Assembly: GCF_027887165.1 (NCBI RefSeq)
Contig: NC_077228.1
Coordinates: forward strand, 108,264,043-108,328,042
DNA: 64,000 nt
From: Monodelphis domestica
Lineage: Eukaryota > Chordata > Mammalia > Didelphimorphia > Didelphidae
Direction: 5' to 3'
Below, piece after piece: positions 47,535-58,710 of this stretch (its first letter is position 1; every line of letters begins with the position of its first letter). The position numbers and the translations under genes are program-made. The notes under the pieces are model-generated. The model made no database searches. It saw only the letters and a list, made by a program, of their open reading frames with translations, and was not told where the DNA came from.

Positions 47535-48045
47535 GCAGTGATGGTGTCTTCAGTCGCCTCCAATTCTTTATGACCCCATTTGGGGCTTTATCCACCAAAA
47601 AGCAGTAGTTTGCCATTTCCTTCTCCTGCTCATTTAACAGATAAAGAAACTGAGACAAGCAGGGATAAATGGCTTTCGCAGGGACACGCAGCTAGTAAGT
47701 GTCTGAGGCTAGATTTGAACTCAGGAAGATTCTTCCTGACTCCAGGCCTGGTATTCTACCCACTGTGCTTCCCAGCTTGCCCTCATTGAACATCTTTTGT
47801 TATTGTTCAGACTTTTCAGTCATGTCTTATTCATGGTGACTCCATTTGGAGTTTTCTTGGCAAAGATACTAAAGTGGTCTGCCATTTCCTTCTCCAACTC
47901 ATTTGACAGATGAGGAAACTGAGGCTAACAGGATTAAATGACTTGCCCAAGGTCACCCTGTTATTACATGTTTGAGGCTAGATTTGAACTCAAAGAGTGG
48001 CATCCAACACTTTATCCACTGAGCCACCTGGCTGCCCAGTGTAAG
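47535..48045 (-). repeat. Two tandem family B SINEs, minus
   Basis: 47535-47785 and 47800-48043, both antisense with 'tatgaccccatttggggct' type heads and 'ccactgagccacctggctg' type ends. Confidence 0.85.
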
Positions 48046-48179
48046 CTTACTTAGCGCTATTATAGTAATAGTCTGTGCATTCATGCTGGGCAGAAGTTCT
48101 GCTCAAAAGGCATGTATTTGGGGGGAAGGAGAATTGGTTTTTTTATGTGATTGTATCTTACTTCCAAAAGAAATTGGGT

Positions 48180-48350
48180 CATGGGCTCACAGGGTCACAG
48201 AACTTTGAGCCAGGGCTTTAGCAATCACCTGGTTCAAGCCCCTCAGTATGACAGATGAGGAAACTGAATCTCAGACAGGAAAGTAACTTGGCCCCAAGGT
48301 GAATGAGTAGCAGGGCAGAGCTTCAAACCACCGTCTTCTAATACCAAGTC
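48180..48350 (-). repeat. MIR-like SINE, minus
   Basis: 'gacagatgaggaaactgaa' and 'gtgaatgagtagcagggca' mark an antisense copy. Confidence 0.65.
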
Positions 48351-49115
48351 CAATGTTCTTTCTTGCATAAAGTCTGTCTTTCTGTGTGTCTGTCTCTCTC
48401 ACACATACACACACGCACACCGAGCACTCACACAGAGACCATGTACTTTCACAAGCTGTGCCTCCACTCTATGCCTCCACCTCTAACACACATGTTGGTG
48501 GGTCCTGCCGTGCCTCTGGTGCCGCCGTGTGGGTTTCTGGGCCACAGAGCCGGGGAGCCGAAGCAGCAGGGACAGGGAGCTGAGGTTGGGGTTTGGCAGC
48601 GCCATTCTTTAAATATTTGGGGTTTGGGCAGGACCCAGGTGGCCGTTTGCTCCGAGCGCACGGGCGGAAACCTAAGCCTGTGTGTGTATAGGGGGAATCT
48701 GATAGGCCGGTTCAGGTTTTGTTTTCATGGAACCTCTGGCTGGAGGCCTATGGCAGAGAAAGCCAGGGCCCTGGGGCCGGGCTGGGGAAAGGTTTTTCAG
48801 CAAAGAGTTTTGTTTTTATTCCTTCTGAAACAGGAAGTTGCCTTTTGCCCAGAGCACGGAATTTGACCTTTGGAGGTTCAAGTTCAGTTTGTGAAGGAAA
48901 TGTTGGCACGTCTTGCTGGGGCTTTCGTGCCCAAACCAGTTTAGCAGTCTCATGCCCTGTAGCCCTGATTCTGGAAGATGCCTTCTCCCCGACACCCCCA
49001 ACCCCCCAAGTCTTGTTCCATCCTTCCCATCAACCTACCCCCTCCCCAATGTGTCCATAGCCAATGGACAACTCTCCTGTTCTAGGATCTCTTCAGGGAA
49101 GATGATTTATCGATA
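48351..49115. other. GC-richer unique DNA in the last PLEKHA6 intron
   Basis: A CA-rich patch lies at 48395-48435. CpG is somewhat raised at 48505-48670. A 167-codon plus-strand frame at 48363-48866 is open but not recognised and lacks gene context. A regulatory element is possible but unproven. Confidence 0.4.
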
Positions 49116-49119
49116 GCAG

Positions 49120-49265
49120 GAGAAGCACCCTATGGAGGGTCAGAAGACCAGGGTTCAAATTCTGGCTTTCACATAAATGTATGACCTGAACGATGGAGTT
49201 GAAGTTCCTGGCCTTATTCTTCTCATCTAACAAATGGAAGAAACTTTAAACTTATTATTGGACTA
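49120..49265 (+). repeat. MIR-like SINE, plus
   Basis: 'ggagggtcagaagaccagg', 'ttcaaattctggctttcac'. Confidence 0.6.
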
Positions 49266-49287
49266 AAACAAATTTTTTTTTTAAATG

Positions 49288-49725
49288 AGGGGGGGGGGGG
49301 CAGCTGGGTGGCTCAGTGGATTGAGAGCCAGGCCTAGAGACGGGAGGTCCCAGGTTCAAATCCGGCCTCAGACACTTCCCAGCTGTGTGACCCTGGGCAA
49401 GTCACTTGACCCCCATTGCCTAGCCCTTGCCACTCTTCTGCCTTGGAGCCAATACACAGTATTGACTCCAAGACGGAAGGTAAGGGTTTAAAAAAAATTT
49501 TTTTTTTTAAATGAGAGAGGGGGAAACTGGGTGGCTCAGTGGATGGAGAGCCAGGTCCAGAGATGGGAGGTCCTAGGTTCAAATCTGACCTCAGACCCTT
49601 CCTAGCTGTGGGACCCTGGACAAATTGCCTAACTCCCACTGCCTACCCCTTACCACTCTTCTGTCTTGGAACCAACATACAGTATTGATTCTATTGCAAA
49701 AGGTTTTTTTTTTAAATGGAAGAAA
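49288..49725 (+). repeat. Two tandem family A SINEs, plus
   Basis: 49290-49500 is the best-preserved copy in the window (cagctgggtggctcagtgg head, full core and tail). 49520-49720 follows directly in the same orientation and is more diverged. Confidence 0.95.
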
Positions 49726-49964
49726 CATTTCTTGTGCTACCCAGCTATTGCAGATAATAGTTGGGAAGTAAGAGCCTTTTCGTCTACTGCAAAGCATGGT
49801 ATTAATGAACTATCATTATTATTTCATAGCTGGAGCCTATTGTATTCATCGCCTTGAATGCTGAAGTTCTTCTCCTAGGCTAAAATTCCACTTGCTGCAG
49901 CCTAAGAGTAGTAATTTTTGAGAAGAACCATGTTTGTGATGATTAGGAATAAGAAAGATTTGTA

Positions 49965-50110
49965 CTTGAGCAGCTAGGTGGGATAGTGGTTAGAGTGCTA
50001 GGTCTGGAGTCAGGAAGACTCATCTTTGTGAGTTCGATTCTGGCCTCAGATACTTACTAGCTGGGTGATCTTGGGTAAGTCACTTAGCCCTATCTGTCTC
50101 CATTTTTAAA
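49965..50110 (+). repeat. SINE, family A/B-like head
   Basis: 'gagcagctaggtgggatag', 'ctggagtcaggaagactca', 'ttgggtaagtcacttagcc'. Confidence 0.7.
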
Positions 50111-52205
50111 AAATGAATAGTATTTATTTCTAACTATAAGTAATTGTGGCACTTCTTTCTATGGAATGCTGAGCCTTCACCCAAGCCACTTCTGGAGCCA
50201 AATACCCAACATTCCATTGGCTGTGCCCCAGCCAAAACATGGATGCCACCAGACACGCTCCATGGAATGGCCAATCCATCATCTATTCCTACTGTCACGG
50301 GTTATGTGTTCCTTAAGGGTAACCTGCTTCTTTTTCGTCTCTGTCCAAAAGGTCCCCCAGGCCAAGAACAATGTGGGTGTCACCAGTCTCTAGTCTAAAC
50401 TGTTATAAACTGCTCTTACAAGTCTCCCCAATTTCTAGGTTCAAACTGCCATCGTCATCTTTTCAGCTCACGTGGACCCTCCTTCCCCTGCATCCATTGA
50501 AGAACTCGAAGCTTTCCAGCCCAGTGGTCTCCTCCATCTCATCTCCTGCTACTTCCTATGCTTCACCTCTGGGTAGTCCCTTCACTGACCCTCCTTCCTT
50601 CCTTTTAATAAGATCTTCCTTGCTCTTCCCATACCTCTTGTCCCTTCCATCCATTAAGGTTTCGAAAGCCCACCCCCATCTCTCCCCACTCCCTAGACCT
50701 TCCAAGCTAGGACAGTTCCCATTCGCTGCTAACTCAATCACAGTCTACTCATCTGTCTCTACCTCCTTGTGTCCGTGTACAATCAATTCCCAATTATCCA
50801 TATTCTTCCCAGAAAACAGGAAAGCATTAAACTCTCCCCAGTAGCCTGGGCTGGGAGACAAGGCTGCGGTGGCTTTGCTCTCCCTCCTTAGATAATTTTG
50901 CCATGCTTTCTGTTTACTCTTGCTGCTGGCCTGTTGCCTGCTGCCCAGCGGAAGCTGGAAGAGAAAGACTTTTGATATTCCCTCCCCACATCCAGGATCA
51001 GCTATCAGGAGAGGCCTTTTAAACACAGCCAGCAAATTACTTCCCTTGACCCGAATTATAAGTGGAAAAAAAGATAAGAGGGCCTGCTAGGAGCCGCTGG
51101 AGTTCATGTCCAGAATGGAGGGAATCAAGAGGGCAGTTTTGGTGTCCCATGATTTCCCAGATCAGACACTGCCATCAGAAGATGTACTCAGTGAAATACA
51201 TCCCCCACACAAATCAGGACAGTGTCTGATGATCTGTTTTAGAGTTTGGGCATTATCTGTGCTCGGGGCCTCCCACCTGGTGAACATGAATAACTGGGAG
51301 TTAGATGGGTTTGAATATAAGGAGGTCTATACTGGCATATTCAGCAAAAATACAGTCGACAGAGTTATAACCAGGAAGGAAGCAAGTACCCAAAACCATG
51401 CCAGGGACACATTCTGCCCTCAGTTTTTTGGTTGTGTTGTCCTTTTTTGACGAGGAATTGGGGGGGGGGGCGCAAGTCAGACGGTGTTTCATGGGGAAAT
51501 GTCACTATTGGAGAGGCTGATGAAGGAGCTCACTCCATCCCATTATTGGGGAGCTTCCCATTGTAAATATTTATATTTTCTAACTAGTTGCTAAGGTGCT
51601 GAAGTGCTAGCTCTTCTGAATTTAGCTGTTGGGCAAAGTAACTCCACTCTAGCTGGGGCTCTCCTTGCATCACCCCTCTGTGTGTATGTGTTCCCTAAGT
51701 TTGTCTCTTCCATGAGGCTTAGGAGTTTCCCAAGGACAGAGAACTCCATTAAACTGGATGTTCTCTGAGGGCAAGGCCAAGCTCCACACTTCCTAGGGGG
51801 TGAGGCTGGCACTTGCACCAAGTGTACAGGCTGTGTGGCTGTAAGAAAGATGGCAGATGAGCCATGGAGCCCATGGTGGAAGATACCCAAAGAGAACATG
51901 GAGCGGCCTCTAGTGCTCTTTGCCCAAACTTGTCTGCCAATGTTACTGCTGGACCTGCTGGCCTCCCCATCCCTCTTTCAGACCTCCAGGGACCTGTGCA
52001 TGCCACAAGCCTGTGGGGAGGGGGGGCTATATACTTAACCATCCACATGGAGACTGATGCTGATAAGGAGGAAGACCTTCTCCCTTATAGGTTATAGGGG
52101 AGATTCTTCCCCTGTGGCCACACCTCTTTGCCCAAGCCCAACCCAAGCTCCAGGCCAGTTTGGATGGACCATCTCATGCCTGAAGCAGTGCCCACCCCTT
52201 CTCAC
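50111..52205. other. PLEKHA6 last intron, largely unassigned
   Basis: 50390-50640 has L2-like traces ('tctcctgctacttcctatg'). The rest shows no recognised repeat, exon or RNA. It is one of the longest low-repeat stretches in the window and may hold conserved noncoding DNA. Confidence 0.4.
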
Positions 52206-52351
52206 CAGATAGCATGCGGCCCCTTCGGGAAGCCTCAGTCGCCAGGGTGCAAGAGATTTCAATCCTCTTCTCCTGCTCCTGAAGTTGACTCTCAGGGTCC
52301 TGTGGTGTATCCACTGAGTCACCCTCGCCCACGGGCACCACGTTCTGCATA
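52206..52351 (-). CDS. PLEKHA6: PLEKHA6 penultimate exon
   Basis: CCCCAG acceptor, TCTG/GTGAGA donor, 146 bases. Reads (S)MQNVVPVGEGDSVDTPQDPE then SQLQEQEKRIEISCTLATEA and SRRGRMLS. Nearly identical to human. A pair of facing SINEs lies about 120 bases upstream of its acceptor in the transcribed direction. Confidence 0.95.
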
Positions 52352-52469
52352 CTGGGGAAGCACAGATACACAGCCGTGGAAGGCCAGGTGATGCAGGGGC
52401 CCTTAAGGTAGCTGTGTTTACATTTGTTTAAGCTTGGTTCTATGGGTTTCGGGGAGTGAGGGGTTCTTT

Positions 52470-52848
52470 TGTTTTTAAACCCTTATCTTCCATCTGAGGA
52501 TCAATACTAAGTATTAGTTCCAAGGCAGAAAGGTTGGTAAAGGATAGGCAATTGGGATTAAGTGACTTGTCCAGGGTCACACAGCTAGGAAGTAACAGAG
52601 GCCACATTTGAATCCAAGACCTATTATCTTGGGCTTTATGGGGTTCATAAAATTATTTTAGAGGCATCTAGGAGGCTCAGTGGATAGACAGCCAGACCTG
52701 GAAGTGAGAGGTCCTGGGTTCAAATTTGACCTCAGATACTTCTTAAGTGACCCTAGTCAAGTCACTTAACCCCTAATGCCTAGCCCTTTATGCTCTTCTA
52801 TTTAGAATTGATTGATTCAAATACAGAAGGTAAATGCTTTAAAAAAAT
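52470..52848. repeat. Facing family A SINE pair
   Basis: 52475-52632 is antisense and 52663-52845 is sense, heads facing across about 30 bases. On transcription they could pair into a long hairpin. Confidence 0.85.
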
Positions 52849-53034
52849 ATTAATTTAGGAAGTGTTCCAATATAATTGGTCTCCTTTGCCATCCTATTTC
52901 ACGTTTTGCATTTAAAAACATTATTTTGAGAAGAGGTTCATAGGCTTCACTTGACTGCTAAAAGGGTCCAAGACACCACAAGGGTCTGGGGTAGAGGTTC
53001 CTTTGGTAGGAAAGTCTGGAGGGTAATAATCAGT

Positions 53035-53160
53035 CAAATGGAACCTTTATTTAGCCCCTACTACTGTGCTGGGAATACTAAACTGAGGCCGACCCTGTCT
53101 TCAGGGAGTCTCCATTCTACTGGAGGCAAGCTATCCATCAAGACATACAGACCAGGTGTG
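53035..53160 (+). repeat. Family D head
   Basis: 'acctttatttagcccctac', 'gggagtctccattctactg'. Confidence 0.55.
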
Positions 53161-53533
53161 TTCCCCCAGCACCACTATCTGTGTGAAACCAGGTTCAAAT
53201 GAACCATGGCTATCTGAAGGAGAGAAAGAACTCCACCACAGGGTGGTGGGAGGGATATAGGTGTAAGAAGGGGATGTAGGTCAGGCCAGTGGTTTTGTCT
53301 TGGAGATGGTGTGGGAAGATTACAGACACAGCCCCCATGTGAGCTCCTAGGTCTCTCTCTGTTGTAGTACCAGCTGGCAGAAACTAGAAACTTCTCTTCT
53401 ACCAGCTACTACCTAGTCCCAGACCTGGGCAGACACAGAGCCCAAAGGCACTAAGGACACCCAGAACAGGCTGAGGGTGAGGAAGGGGAGACAATAAGGG
53501 ATGCCGCCTCCCCCCAACCTCAAGCCCAGTCAC

Positions 53534-53667
53534 CTGGATTTGGCAATCAGGGTTTTGATCCTTTCCACCTTTTTCTGTTTCTCCTTCATCTCCTCTGGGC
53601 TCAGGGGTGTTTCCGGCTCCAGCTCAATGTACCGTTCAGGGATGAAGACTTTGTCAGGCGTTGAGAG
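53534..53667 (-). CDS. PLEKHA6: PLEKHA6 exon with ...KVERIKTLIAKS
   Basis: CCACAG acceptor, TCCAG/GTGACT donor, 134 bases. Reads LSTPDKVFIPERYIELEPET then PLSPEEMKEKQKKVERIKTL and IAKS plus two bases. Close to human, with conservative changes. The KEKQKKVERIKTLIAKS part is a basic helix. Confidence 0.95.
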
Positions 53668-53756
53668 CTGTGGGTATCAGGATGCAGTGATTACAGGCTG
53701 CTCCCTGCCCCATGCCATGAGGTGGGAAGGCAGAGTGCCAGGGCTTTGCTCCTCAC

Positions 53757-53924
53757 CTCCTTGGTGATGTCCACATTATAGTGCTGGGGCTCCAGCTCCA
53801 TTTTTCGCAGTCGGGCAATCTCTTCCTGGGGTGTCTCATAGGCCTGCCCACCGGGCTCCTCTGCCCGAAGTGCTGCCTCCAAGTTGGAGATGTCCACCTC
53901 ATGGATACTGCGGTGACGGCGCAC
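53757..53924 (-). CDS. PLEKHA6: PLEKHA6 exon with ...RRHRSIHEVDISNLEAALR
   Basis: CCCAG acceptor, GAG/GTGAGG donor, 168 bases, frame-neutral. Reads VRRHRSIHEVDISNLEAALR then AEEPGGQAYETPQEEIARLR and KMELEPQHYNVDITKE. It differs from the remembered human text at only a few residues, so this is one of the most constrained parts of the tail. Confidence 0.95.
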
Positions 53925-54009
53925 CTGGGAGCCAGCACAGCCATGGCCACTTGGGGCCTGTGTCCCCCATGCCCTGCCCTTCCCCTGTCATCAACCAGGT
54001 ATGACTGTC

Positions 54010-54690
54010 CTTGTCATCCTGGTAAGGACCTTTCCTCTTGGTTACTAGACTCTAAACTCCCCTTTGATGCCCTCTTCCAAAACCTTCCATAATCTGGCCC
54101 CATCCTACCTACACCAATCACTTCTCTCACTTTTTCCCACTATCTTCTGAAATAGGCAGGCTGGATTCTCATAGTCCCCAAAAAAAGGCCCTACTAGTGA
54201 TCTTGGACAAACCACTTAACCACCGTGGGCCTCAGTTTCCTCATCTGGAAAATATCAGAGCTGGACTAGATGCCCTCTAAGGTCCCTTCTAGCTCTGGAA
54301 TTAGGTTGCTCTGATCCCTTTCTGGCTCTGAAAGTTCCCCTGACTAGGATATAGTCTTCTCCTCTCCTGTCTGTTTGAATCCTATGCATCCTTGGAGACC
54401 CAGCTCAAGTCCTCTTGCCTCCAAAAGCCTTCCTTGGTAACTTCAGCCAACACTGGCCTCCCTTCTCCCTTACTGGCCCTAAGACTTACTATATAATTTT
54501 GGTCCTTGATTCTATTTTGCCTCATATCAAACTCTAAATGTCTCACATGAGTGGCCTTTCTTCCCAAATAGATTATAAGCTTCCTGAGGGTAGAAGCCAT
54601 GACTTCTATTTCTTTATTCTCCTTAATTAATGCCCAGTATGGTAGTGGTGCCTTATATCTAGCAGGTCCCTCACAAAGGCATATTGGATT
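54010..54690 (+). mobile_element. L2 fragments and MIR-like SINE
   Basis: 54020-54150 and 54330-54690 are L2-like ('aaaaccttccataatctgg', 'attataagcttcctgaggg'). 54195-54310 is a sense MIR-like piece ('ctcatctggaaaatatcag'). It lies between two PLEKHA6 exons. Confidence 0.6.
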
Positions 54691-54881
54691 GAATTGAACT
54701 ACCTTAAAAGTGGTCCTTCCAGGCACCCCAGCAAGGCCTCTCCCAGTCACCCCAGTAAGGAGCTTCCCACCCTTTTCCCAACAATGCCCACTGGCCATGC
54801 CCAGGGAACAGAGGAGTCTCACAGCCCCCTGTGCCCCCTGTGCCCGTGCCTGTGCCCATGGGGTGGCTGGGGAAGTTTTAC

Positions 54882-55055
54882 CACTTTGTAGGAGGGTCGG
54901 GCAGTGGGGTCAGGGGATGGGCCAGCTGGGAGTTGTAGGCTCCGCCTCTTCTCCTTCATGGAGCTGTTCTGATGCCGCCTCATGCGGTCGATCTGTTCCT
55001 CCACACTCATCTTGGCCTTCACCTCGTTGGGAAACACTGCACTCTTGGGACGCTC
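54882..55055 (-). CDS. PLEKHA6: PLEKHA6 exon with ...KMSVEEQIDRMRRHQ, tandem acceptor
   Basis: Reads ERPKSAVFPNEVKAKMSVEE then QIDRMRRHQNSSMKEKRRSL, QLPAGPSPDPTARPSYKV. Donor is GTG/GTAAAA. The acceptor is a NAGNAG pair (CCCAGCAG): using the first AG (exon to 55058) adds one glutamine, as in the human SSQERPKS text; using the second gives the 174-base form listed. The MSVEEQIDRMRRHQ stretch is a helical, family-conserved segment also seen in PLEKHA5 and PLEKHA7. Confidence 0.95.
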
Positions 55056-55149
55056 CTGCTGGGAGGGGGTGGGGTGGGTGTGTGTGTGTGGAGGGGAGGG
55101 GGAGGTTCTGGATCACTCCCTTAGTTCCCTCACCCACCCTTGGCTACAC

Positions 55150-56050
55150 CTGGTTCCTGCCTTGACTCAAAAGTCACTTCCTTCAAAGAGCCTTCCTGGA
55201 TTGATTTCGCCAATCACTGTTTTATTCTGCATCCCTATGTTTGCATCAAGTTCACCGGCACTCTGGAAAAATTCTCCAAAAACTTTTCTACATCTTTTTA
55301 GAATGCCAGCGTTGGAAGAGACCTCCAAGACTACCAAGTCTGCCAACAGGAGGAATTGCCTCTATGTGCCCCTAGACAAGAGGTCCATCCAGCCATTACT
55401 TGGACAGCTCCAGTGACTAACAGGGAAAGTCTATCACCTCTATCTTTCTTGTCTCCATCTTTAGACTGGGAGCTCCTTGAGGGCAGTGATGGAGAGCCCC
55501 ATTCCCCAAAGACTGTGAGCTCCCCAAGGATGAGGATAAAGTGCAATAGGTGGAAACAACAGAGGTGGAACTTCCCAAACGTTAGATTTGCCCAAAAGTG
55601 AAATGGGTAGCCTCAGGAGGTAGTATGTTCTCTCCTGTCCCCTTCAAGGACAGACTGGCTGTTCATTTGGCAGGAATGAGGCAAAGTGGAGCCTGTGTCA
55701 GGCATGACCTCTGAGGTCTCTGCAACTCTGAGAGTCTGTAACTATCTCCTCAATCAGATTGGAAGCTCCTTGAAGGAAGGGACTATGTTTCCTTTCTCTT
55801 ATTCTCCCCTTCCAGCACCTAACACACTGTAGGAGGAGTTTAATAGGTGACACTGACACACAGCTCTCTGGTGTTAGCTGAGCATGGAACAGTGAAAAGG
55901 CAACTGGACTCGCAGTCAGAGGACCAGGGTTCAAATCCTAGCTTGGCCTTCTGGGCTTCAGTTTCCTTTCTGTCAAATGAGGTGGCTGGGCTCCATGATC
56001 TCTTAGGCCCCTTCCAGCTCCATATCCTTGGTCCTATGATTCTTGAGTTC
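55150..56050 (+). repeat. L2-type and MIR-like repeats in a PLEKHA6 intron
   Basis: 55155-55290 and 55720-55850 are L2-type ('agattggaagctccttgaa'). 55885-56045 is a sense MIR-like copy ('gactcgcagtcagaggacc', 'atctcttaggccccttcca'). Confidence 0.6.
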
Positions 56051-56100
56051 TGCTTTCCCTCCTCCTGTCCCACCCTATGTCTGCCAAGTCAGATACTTAC

Positions 56101-56207
56101 CCGGGAGACGGGCCCATTGAGAAGCCCACTGGCACTCCTTCTCACCACCGTTGATGGTGCTACCTCCTCATCAGTGGGTGACTTGGTCCGAGGGGGCACA
56201 ATGCCAA
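56101..56207 (-). CDS. PLEKHA6: PLEKHA6 exon with ...PPRTKSPTDEE
   Basis: CTCTCAG acceptor, CGG/GTAAGT donor, 107 bases. Reads (V)GIVPPRTKSPTDEEVAPSTV then VRRSASGLLNGPVSR. Human: VGVVPPRTKSPTDDEVTPSA, VVRRNASGLTNGLSSQ. The RRSAS site is a plausible basophilic-kinase or 14-3-3 site, by analogy only. Confidence 0.93.
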
Positions 56208-56474
56208 CTGAGAGGAATTAGAAGGGGGGTGTTCAAAGAAGATGGTTAGCTTGATGAGGGAGCTAAGGGGAGATGGATATGATGCAGACTATGATGAAGA
56301 CAAAAGACGAGGGACTCAACAACATCCTTAGATTTTTTTCATAGCCCCAAGAGCCAGGAGAGGCCAATTGTATCAAACTCAAATAGATACAGCTACATGT
56401 TGACTTAGAAAATCACAAATTAGCATTATCTATGTTGTATTTTTACTTGTTTTGTTAAATATTTCCTAATTACA

Positions 56475-56665
56475 TTTTTAAAAAATCCTTACCTTCTGTC
56501 TTAGAATCAAAGTATCAATTCTAAAGCAGAAGAGCAATAAGGGCTGGATAACTGGGGTTAAGTGATTTGCTCAGGGTCATATAGCTAGGAAGTATCTGAG
56601 GTCACATTTGAACCCATCTCTAAGTTTGGTTCTCTGTCCACTGAACCACCTGGCTGTTCCACCCC
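56475..56665 (-). repeat. Family A SINE, minus
   Basis: Antisense on plus, so sense relative to PLEKHA6. Confidence 0.85.
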
Positions 56666-56930
56666 ATTACATTTTAATCTTATTCTCCTGCAAATGGCTA
56701 TGATACCTCTAGGATAGACTCTACCATATCATACTTAAAGTCATAGCATACTATACCACACATCACACTACTACCAAAGGAGGACAGAGAGGTCCAAAAG
56801 ATTCAAATCTGCCAAAGATAAAGATTAAATCCAGGAATCTCAACTCTCAAACAATCCGTCTTAACAAAATGCTTGCTCCTCTTAAAGCAGGGGGAGAGGG
56901 GTCCCAGGGAATGATATAGATGGGACATAC

Positions 56931-57060
56931 CTTTATTGAGAGCTGCCTGCTTATCAGCCTCCAGTTCTTGTCTGGTGGGCATGAGGCTGATATCCCTGGA
57001 GACATCCAAAGCTGACGTCTGCTGGGTTTCTTTCTTGCCCTGCTCATAGCTTCCCTTTGG
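56931..57060 (-). CDS. PLEKHA6: PLEKHA6 exon with ...RDISLMPTRQE
   Basis: CCTTAG acceptor, G/GTATGT donor, 130 bases. Reads PKGSYEQGKKETQQTSALDV then SRDISLMPTRQELEADKQAA and LNK plus one base. Human: PKANYEQSKKDPHQTLPLDT, then PRDISLVPTRQEVEAEKQAA. The N-terminal half diverges more than the RDISL-PTRQE core. Confidence 0.93.
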
Positions 57061-57489
57061 CTAAGGAGAGATGACAGAAGAGCTTAGAGGAGAGTGGGTT
57101 AGTGCTAGGGCGAAGATCCTACATTTCTCAGTATCTCCTGGCATCCCACCTGGGTCCAAGGAGAGGAACATAGATCACTAGGATATCTTGGGGCATAGTG
57201 GGGGACTCTGGCTTTTGGGGAATATCTTAGCCGATAGCAGGCAGGTACCTCAACCTGCCCAGGCACCCTGCCCAGTGCTGTAGAAAGATACAGTTGACAC
57301 TGTTTATGGTTTTACAGGGAGAGGCTGGCTGAGAAGGGATGTGTACCCAAAGATGACAGGAGGAAGGAATTTTCAGGATTCTCTCTTCACTTGAGTCAAC
57401 ATGGGCCAACGGACATAGTCAACAGGATTCCAGGTGAGCAGGATACTTTCAGCTTATGGATACAGAACACAGACTCACAGAACTCTTTA

Positions 57490-57680
57490 TGGGCTCATAG
57501 GACCACAGATTTAGAGCTGGGAAAGGATCTTAGAGGTCACCTAGTTCAATTCCTTTGTTTCACAATGGAAAAAACTGAGACCCAGAGAGATTAGATAATC
57601 TGTCTAAGGTGACACGGGTAGTATTTGGCAGAATTGAGACTAGAATTTAGGTGTTTTAATCACAAGCCCATTTTATTATT
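57490..57680 (-). repeat. MIR-like SINE, minus
   Basis: 'ggatcttagaggtcaccta', 'ttagataatctgtctaagg'. Confidence 0.6.
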
Positions 57681-58288
57681 TTACCTCTCCAAAGCCTTTT
57701 CAGATCTCTGAGTGGGATTTAAGGCAAGAAAAAAAGAGTCAGAAGGGGTAAGGATAAAGAAGAATACTTAAGTGTTTATTGCCTGGAAAGAGATTATGCC
57801 TGGGGAAGAGGCCAGACAAATCCTCATCAGGAAGAATAAAAAGGAGATTAAGAGAGAGGCAAGGAATGGTAATCAAGGCTGTCTAGTAATGGGATAAAAA
57901 TAGGATGGGAGCTCTGAAAGGACCTGGTGTCCTTTCTCCACTGGCTGTCTACTCTGGGTTAAAATCCAACATTCTTGGCTACCCTTGAGCTGGGGGTGGG
58001 GAGTGGGGTACCCATGTGTCATTCTGTTCAGAAGACAAAGGGGAAAGAGAGCCCTGGGTACTTTTCTGACCTGTTCCTCCCTTACCCCAGGGAGGAATGC
58101 ACCCAGATCCAGCTGGGCAGGGAGCCCAAAAGAAATGAAGCTGTTGGAAAGTTAGAATTAGAATAAAAAGGAGGGGGAAAGTGATTCCTCTCCCTATTGC
58201 CTTGTCCACCCTCACCGTGATTTCTCTCCCCACCATTTGCACCCCCTTCCCTTTCCCTTACCCACCAGGGAGTGCAGAGAGTGGGTAC

Positions 58289-58438
58289 CTGGCCCCTGGC
58301 TGTCTCGCCACTTCGGTGCCAGGAGGGAGAGTTGGGGTGCGGCCAGAAGCGGCTCTCACTAGGGAGCGGAGGGACTGTTGGAGGAGACTCCAGGGGGACA
58401 TACGCTTTGGGGAGGGGAGGCCGAGGAGGGCCAGGTTC
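58289..58438 (-). CDS. PLEKHA6: PLEKHA6 proline-rich exon, probable cassette
   Basis: CTCAG acceptor and CAG/GTACCC donor bound exactly 150 bases, phase 0 at both ends. Reads EPGPPRPPLPKAYVPLESPP then TVPPLPSESRFWPHPNSPSW and HRSGETARGQ. The proline-rich motifs (RPPLPK, PPTVPPLP) look like SH3 or WW ligands. The human canonical protein, as I recall it, goes from the previous exon straight to the next, so this exon is probably alternatively spliced. Related text occurs in longer family isoforms. Confidence 0.8.
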
Positions 58439-58504
58439 CTGAGGCAGAGAGGAAGCCAGAGTGTTATGAGCAAGGGCAGCAGCTGAGAAGAGGACAGAAG
58501 AGAA

Positions 58505-58710
58505 TATTAGTGGAACCACGGAACCACAGAATGTTAAATATAAAAGGAACCTTTGACACCAAATAGTTCCACCTCCACGTTTTACCATAAGGAAGCTGAG
58601 GCCCAGAGAGGTTAGTCGCTTGTCTAAAGTCACAAAGTAAGTATGTGGAAGAGCTGAGACTAAGACCCAAGTCTCCTGACTCTTGGGTGACTACTCACTT
58701 TCCATGACAC
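58505..58710 (-). repeat. MIR-like SINE, minus
   Basis: 'aaggaagctgaggcccaga', 'tctcctgactcttgggtga'. Confidence 0.65.

Noticed and set aside
48363-48866. 167-codon plus-strand frame in the last PLEKHA6 intron
   Set aside because: No recognisable domain, starts in a CA-rich tract and overlaps no splice context.
50371-50844. 157-codon plus-strand frame
   Set aside because: Largely L2-like sequence, no protein resemblance and opposite to PLEKHA6.
58082-58633. 183-codon minus-strand frame
   Set aside because: Only 58289-58438 of it is a PLEKHA6 exon; the rest is intron that happens to be open.
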